Assembly: GCA_012845835.1 (NCBI GenBank)
Contig: JABAKD010000012.1
Coordinates: 10,796,213 to 10,860,212, forward strand
Direction: 5' to 3'
Source of the DNA: Undaria pinnatifida
Lineage: Eukaryota; Sar; Phaeophyceae; Laminariales; Alariaceae
Length of the DNA stretch: 64,000 nt
The position numbers and the translations under genes were made by a program. Under the pieces are notes generated by a model. It saw only the letters and a program-made list of their open reading frames with translations, was not told the DNA's origin and made no database searches. Position 1 is the first letter of the stretch. Each line of letters begins with the position of its first letter. Positions 58,210 through 64,000 of the stretch are shown here, one piece after another.

Positions 58210-60300
58210 CCTCAAGTTAGCCTGGACCTGCCCTGTACCTGGAACAACCATGGGAAACGGCATTGAATCGCTCTGGGAAAACGTCTAATGTGCTGACACC
58301 ATAATCATACGCAGAGCCATGGGACATGCCAATTTCATGCTTCGTGCACCAGTCCACTCTTCTTCTGCTTTGATTGCGTCCTTCTGGTCTGACGTTGTCG
58401 TCTTATATAGTGCTATGGCTAGCTTGGTCTGCCTTCGGACGAACTGCCAGCCATGCCGACAATAATATAACTTACTAAATATCAATCAATGCGCAGTACT
58501 CAACACGTAAATACATTCCCGGGTATTCTATCATGCACTCGTGTGTCATTGCCCTTCATGGTAGAGCAGGTGAATATCACTACGCAACCCAATGAAAACC
58601 GCAGGTGGTACGACGGATAGCGGAGCAGAATCCTGCAACACATTTATTTACTAACATCGACATCAGACTAGATAGACCTCAAACTATTCGGTGTATAGGC
58701 CCGTTATTTATGCGCGCACACAAAATTCTCCACATAAAGGACGACAAGGGGAGAGGAGCCTCAATAGAAATCCTGAGTTCCCACCTGGGCCATCTTTTGC
58801 AACGACGAAAACAGGATGAAATCTCCTCGCGTTGGGATGCTCAACTGGGACGACATCCAATCGACGCCCTACGCAGTCCAACCGATGGATGGCAATGTCC
58901 GGGACGCTGGCTTATATCCTCGCTTTCGCAGAAACAATAGAGTTTTAACGCTGCAAGGAGGCGTTTTGACGGTGCAAAAGGACGTGCCAAGACAACAAAC
59001 ACCCAAATATTCCGACAAAATGTACTGCATTATGATTATGTTGTGCTTGGCCTTGACGTCTCCTAGATTATTTTTCATTTTATTTAGTTATGACTTTCAT
59101 AAATACTCTCTAGCTTAACCCATAATACGCGGTTTTACGATTTGTCCTTGTAGCGAGGGTTTTCTGGACAACAAGCCGTTGTCACGGGTGTCTTCCCTTC
59201 TCCCCGTCGTCACTTTGCCAAGTGGTCCCCGCGGGAGGTGCAGGGTTTTCGGTGCTGGGAAGCGTTCTCCTCATCATGGTTTTCGGTGCTTTTGTTCATC
59301 TCTCCTTTGTTGGCTTGCTGCCTAGGCACAAGGCCGACATGATCACTGCTGTAAAGGAACGGTATATATATGACAGGCAGAACAGAGCAGTGCACGATGA
59401 CAATGTGGGGTTTCCTGTCTGGACCATCACCATCACATACATGTTCGCCCATCTCTGATGGCCTTGATGTGACCGTGGCATCTACTACCACCTGGTTTCA
59501 CCCCAAGCACGACACGGTTCACCAAATACAACACAATCTACACTTTCACGGGTAAGGCGTGGCCATTTGCTTGTCCGGTTGAAGAGTCAAAGGCGCTGCT
59601 TGCACGAGTGAGTGCGTGCACGCGGGCGTCTTTGCTAGTTGCGGGGGATATCTCGCCATTTTTCTTGGCCTGTACTTTACTTGCTATTATTAGTTAGTAC
59701 TCGGAGTAGTAGGTTTTACGAACGCTTTACCGGTTGAGCTCCTTTACTCACTGACTGCTACTGAAGTAGCTCAACGGGCGGAGCCTCTACGTAACAAAGC
59801 ATACCTGACTCGACGCGTAGACCCTGTACACTTATAGTTATGTCAGTACTCGGTATGTGCAGACATGTATGTTTGATTGCACTGCTGTTTTCGGGAATAA
59901 TTTTTCAGGCAAATCCCACACTACCCAGGTCAAAGACAGCGCAAAAAGAGCTGTCGACCCCTGGGTGGCTATCTCACTCACCTTCTTGGCCGAACCTTAG
60001 TAGGGTTTGGGTTCGGCCAAAGAAGGCCGGCAAGTCCAAGGTGTTGACTACGAGGCCGAAGGGGAGAGGTTAGCACCAAGTCTGCGTTCTGCAGATGGAC
60101 AAAAACGTGTACACAAACGAAAGTGTATGGAGATCTTAAGCGTTGTTTACCCGGATCTCCAGGCGGATCTGAAAAAAAAAAAAAAAACAGTTGGGCGGCA
60201 CCGTGTATTTGCCACAGACAAGACCGCGGAACACTTTCAATTGATGTTCTCGCGAACTCAATGATACACATGTATCATGTATTCATATTGTATATAGCTG
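58210..60300. other. No gene supported
   Basis: Mostly unique sequence. A family C end is at 59150-59215 (CTGGACAACAAGCCGTTGTC). Several 60-110-codon open frames lack any domain or splice support. Confidence 0.5.
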
Positions 60301-60309
60301 ATGTATCAC

Positions 60310-61230
60310 ATCGTTATATTTCTAGCCATCCATGCCGTAGCTCCAATTCATCGCCCCCCCCCCCCCCTTTTCCCCCCTTCCCTACCCCTCCTTTCTATTT
60401 TTTCCACGTTCCCTCTTGTTCAAACGACCCACCTAAAATTGAAATCGGCCAAAGTAATAAACACTTCTACGCAAATGATATCACGTCATTATCTTCGTAG
60501 CCATCCATGACGTAGCGTTAATTCATCCCCCCCCCCCCCCCTCCCCCCCTAACGCCCCAGCCTTCCCCACCACCCGCTCAATCGCCTAGAAGACCTAGCA
60601 CCACGCGTACAGCAAGCCCCTACATACATACGACCTAAACCTGTTAAAAACCCCTTCCTCCCCCCCCCCCCTCCCCCCTTTTTTTCCCCCGCTCCCTCGT
60701 GCTCAACGCCCCATCTGACATCAAAATCACCTCAAATTAGCTTTCTAGAGCCACCCATGCCGCTGCTCCAATTCATCCCCCCCCCCCCCCCCCCCCCAAC
60801 GCCCCCTCCTTCCCCACCACCCGCACCATCGCCTAGACCTAGCACCACGCGTATAGCAAACCCCTACATCTATGCGACCTAAAGCTGTTGAAAACCCTTT
60901 TGCTCCACCCCCCCCCCCCCCCGCCCACCCACCCACCCCCTCAAACACTCCGCCCTCTCCTCACTGGTTGTACGACTTACAGGATATACATGATGAACTG
61001 GTGCATTCCTTTCAAAACCGTCAGATTTATCCCCTTAAAGGATTTATAGTCTCCACGCACAGATTGAGTTGCCCCCCCCCCCCCCCCCTTCCGCGCGCTC
61101 CCTCTTGTTCAAACCCATGCCCCCACGGCCTTCAAAACTCCGCCCTCCCCTCACCGGTAATACGACTTACAGGATACATTTGATAAGCTGATGCATTTCC
61201 TTCCGCAGCTGTCAGATTTTGTCCCCCTCA
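60310..61230. repeat. Complex satellite N with poly-C tracts, part 1
   Basis: Recurring blocks: GCCATCCATGCCGTAGCTCC, then AATTCATC plus 10-20 C; ACCATCGCCTAGACCTAGCA; TATGCGACCTAAAGCTGTTG; ACGACTTACAGGATATACAT. Confidence 0.8.
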
Positions 61231-61261
61231 GAAACGGGTTTTATAGTTTTCGCGCACAGAC

Positions 61262-61450
61262 TGACTGACATCACCCTGTTGACCCTGATAGCTACACTGT
61301 AGTTGCAAGGGGAGTCGCCCGAACCTATATCCTTATTGAGAACACCAAACCCGTAATACGCGCGATCGGAGGATCACACACAACTTGCAAAGATGCGAGT
61401 TTCGACGAAATCTTCGATCTCACAGCTAGCTGGAGTGTATTTTTATTTTT
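61262..61450 (-). repeat. Family M dispersed repeat, copy 4
   Basis: CAAGGGGAGTCGCCCGAACC, CGCGCGATCGGAGGATCACA, TCGATCTCACAGCTAGCTGG. It sits between satellite N blocks. Confidence 0.7.
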
Positions 61451-62370
61451 GTAATATATATCCCGACCGTCGGTACTACTGAGCAATCTCCGGGCTGCGT
61501 CTCCTCCGTATCAGGTGTATAAAGAATTTTTATGTGGCATTTTCAAGAAAGCGGTTGCGTTGACATGTGCTACACCTGGTGTGATGTAGAGGAACGGAAT
61601 CAACTCAGCGATCATCCGCTACATGCTAGAGAATGTTTTCGTGAGCACCACTAACATGGGCATCAGACGTGGACGCGGTATCTACAGGACCACAACATCT
61701 TCGACGACATGGAAAAATACAGGGCGTATGATCGTACATTAGCTAAAAATTCGAAAAGCAATTACAGGCAGACATGTCTAAAGTGTAGTAGACCACACTA
61801 CTACCAACCTATTACGTAGGGTATTTCGTACCTACCGTCTGCATGGTCGCCTCCCAACCTCTGCCTAACGAAGTAGCATATGCCGAACGAAGTAACGTAA
61901 TTGAGCGCGGGCACATAAAGCGTTTCTTTCAAAACACTGACGATTTGCACTTTTCCCGCTCGTGTTCAATGGTGGTGACATTGCATGACCACATCACCTC
62001 GCTCGCTGTATTTGCAATATGTATATCTGTATTACCCTTAGCGACCTCAGAGCCCCACATCGGCACAGTAAAAAACCATGGCATTACTACATGGTGACAC
62101 CTGTCGATTGGAATGTTCTATCTTGTGATACATGTAAAACAACACACCACGTCAAAAGCAAGAACACATTGAATTCCACAGTTCTACAGGATTGTTCCCA
62201 ATTATTGCCTAGTATTCATGGTGTTGTTGTTCTCACATAAACTCGCATAATCAAGTCCGTGGTCACAGGACAGGCTCCAGTCACTCGGGAGCCGAGGAAT
62301 ACCCCAGGAAAACACAAACAACCCAAAGGTCATTCATGTAAATAGCCAGGCATGGTTGTTGGAACATGCG
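61450..62370. other. No gene supported
   Basis: Unique-looking sequence between satellite blocks, with no conserved motif seen on either strand. Confidence 0.5.
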
Positions 62371-63030
62371 GGAGATTCCTAAAAGGCCGTTGCCCTCCCC
62401 CTCCCCTGCCGCCCAACCAAAAATCATATATATATGTTAGAACAATAAACACCACCTGGCAGGTGATATCACCTCATTACCTATCCAACCAGCCCTGCCG
62501 TGCCCCCAATTTATCCCCCCCCCCCCCCGCCCCCTACTTCCCCCCCAACGCGAACCATCGCCTAGACCTAGCACGTGTAGTAAAGATCCTCCCAGCAGGC
62601 ATACATTTATGCGACCTAAAGAGGTTTACCCCCCCCCCCCCCCCCCCCATCCCCCCCCCCCCCGTATTGTTCTCTCCAGCCGCCCCACCTTATATCAAAA
62701 TCTGCCAGAGTAATAAACACTACCAGAGAGTTGATATCACCTCATTACCTTTCTAGCCATCCATGCCGTAGCTCCAGTTCATAGCCTTTCCCCCCCCCTC
62801 CTCCCCCCCGCTCCCCCCCTCCCAACGCCCCTTCCTTTCCCACCACCCGCACCATCGCCTAGACCTAGCACCACCCGTATAGCTAACTCCTAACATATAT
62901 ACATTTATGATGCGACCTAAAGCTGTTGGAAATCCCTCCATCCCCCCCCCCCCCCTAACACTCCGCCCTCTCCTCACCGAGTGTACGACTTACAGGATAT
63001 ACATGATAAACCGATGCATTCCTTTCACAA
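62370..63030. repeat. Complex satellite N with poly-C tracts, part 2
   Basis: The same blocks as 60.3-61.2 kb, including CCATCGCCTAGACCTAGCAC, GCGACCTAAAGCTGTTGGAA and long C runs at 62630-62660 and 62940-62955. Confidence 0.8.
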
Positions 63031-63276
63031 GACCCGTGCTACGACAAAGGTACCACTTTTCGTCTAAATTGTTTCTGGATGACAGTGCTCCTTAGCCCCA
63101 AATCGTCGAAAATCCAACATTTTCACGTAATAATATTGACGTTTTTGATGCCTAGGAGACGTTGACTCACATCAAGTTTCACTTTCAGCATGTTCTCAAA
63201 AATCAAGTTTTGGGCGAGGCGTATAGTACCTCTTTAAATAAAAATCATCAGAAACATAAGGTGCAGCACCTCTATC
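63031..63276 (+). mobile_element. MITE family A
   Basis: GACCCGTGCTACGACAAAGG at the left and GTGCAGCACCTCTATCGACT at the right; it abuts a family B element. Confidence 0.7.
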
Positions 63277-63818
63277 GACTGATTCTACGATAGCCCCCCT
63301 CCCCTAAAACCAGCGGTTTTCTCTAACGAACGTTTCATCATCACATCATGGCTTCTTCACACACGCGAGGAAGGATGCTACGAAAAAAAAATATCCGCGT
63401 GTATTTTGTAGTTCGCCAAAGACCAAGGCTACGGTAGGGGGGGTACCCCCATTTTCACTGGTGTGTTTGAGCCAGTCGCACGAGTAGCTCTGCACCCTAC
63501 GGATGAAGATGGTTTAGGAACTTGGTTTGCCGCAGCTTAGATCACCTTTGCATTGCGGATTGATTTCGTCAATGTGAAACATAAAGAAAACGTAAGATTG
63601 CATAGGAACAAAGGGGTTACTCGCGCGAGTGAATCCTAGCCACTGAAATAAAAGGCACAAAAGGGGACCCCCCCACCGTAGCCTGGGTCCAAAATGAATC
63701 GAACGATGGCGACGGGGTGGCAAAGAGCACCGTATTTTGGGAGATAAGGCCAGGAGCTGGTTTTAAAACCGGCGGTTTCGTGCAGGAAAAGTTGGGGAGG
63801 CTACCGTAGAACCACTCC
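63277..63818 (+). mobile_element. MITE family B split by MITE E
   Basis: The left part ends CGCCAAAGACC and the right part resumes TCGAACGATGGCGACGGGGT and ends GGAGGCTACCGTAGAACCAC. Family E lies between. Confidence 0.85.
63417..63695 (+). mobile_element. MITE family E, complete
   Basis: GACCAAGGCTACGGTAGGGG and the inverted CCCCACCGTAGCCTGGGTC bound the usual CACTCG-CGAGTG blocks. Confidence 0.85.
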
Positions 63819-63829
63819 ACAACCGTCGG

Positions 63830-64000
63830 ATTTGTCCCGTTAAAGGATTTGTAGTTTCCGCGGGCGCGCACAGATTGAGTTATCCCCCCCCCCCCCCCCC
63901 CCCCCCCCCTCCGCCCCCCGGGCTCCCTCGTGTTCAAACCCCGGCCCCCTCGACCTTAAAATCTCCGCCCTTCCCTCACCGGTTATACGACTTTCAGGAT
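63830..64000. repeat. Satellite N with poly-C tract, part 3
   Basis: CCCGTTAAAGGATTTGTAGT, ACAGATTGAGTTAT, about 27 C, and ACGACTTTCAGGAT at the window edge. Confidence 0.8.

Overview
The window looks like nuclear DNA of a eukaryote with long, repeat-filled introns. A flagellated photosynthetic stramenopile such as a brown alga would fit, but that placement is inference. No bacterial operons, rRNA, tRNA or CRISPR arrays were seen. One large protein gene can be assembled by eye, and nearly everything else is transposon debris, miniature inverted-repeat elements (MITEs) and simple repeats.

The gene runs on the minus strand from an ATG at 47520 past the left edge of the window. I could join 27 exons (about 1,780 codons) with compatible phases throughout and no frame break. 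It encodes a CFAP74-like axonemal protein: an acidic N-terminus, about 300 residues of charged coiled coil (exons 2-10), a conserved linker (exons 11-13), and then a chain of ASH/MSP-type immunoglobulin-like domains (exons 14-27). In flagellates CFAP74 (FAP74) belongs to the C1d projection of the central-pair apparatus. The C-terminus lies beyond position 1. Introns make up nearly 90 percent of the locus.

The introns hold three expanded microsatellites, (CCTG)n, (GAA)n and (CCCAA)n, the last starting at a splice donor. They also hold a dead tandem copy of exon 22, a partial tandem copy of exon 18, several satellites, and pieces of a LINE whose 3' ends carry C-tracts. Dispersed MITE families, here called A, B, E and H, occur throughout. 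A, B and E share the terminal core CTACGRTAG, and several are nested in one another.

From 47.5 to 64 kb no convincing gene was found. This part holds diverged low-copy DNA to about 50 kb, a CCCATGGG-rich inverted array (50.1-51.2 kb), many A/B/E/H elements (52-58 kb), AT-rich and CAC-rich simple repeats, and a complex satellite with poly-C tracts (60.3-64 kb).
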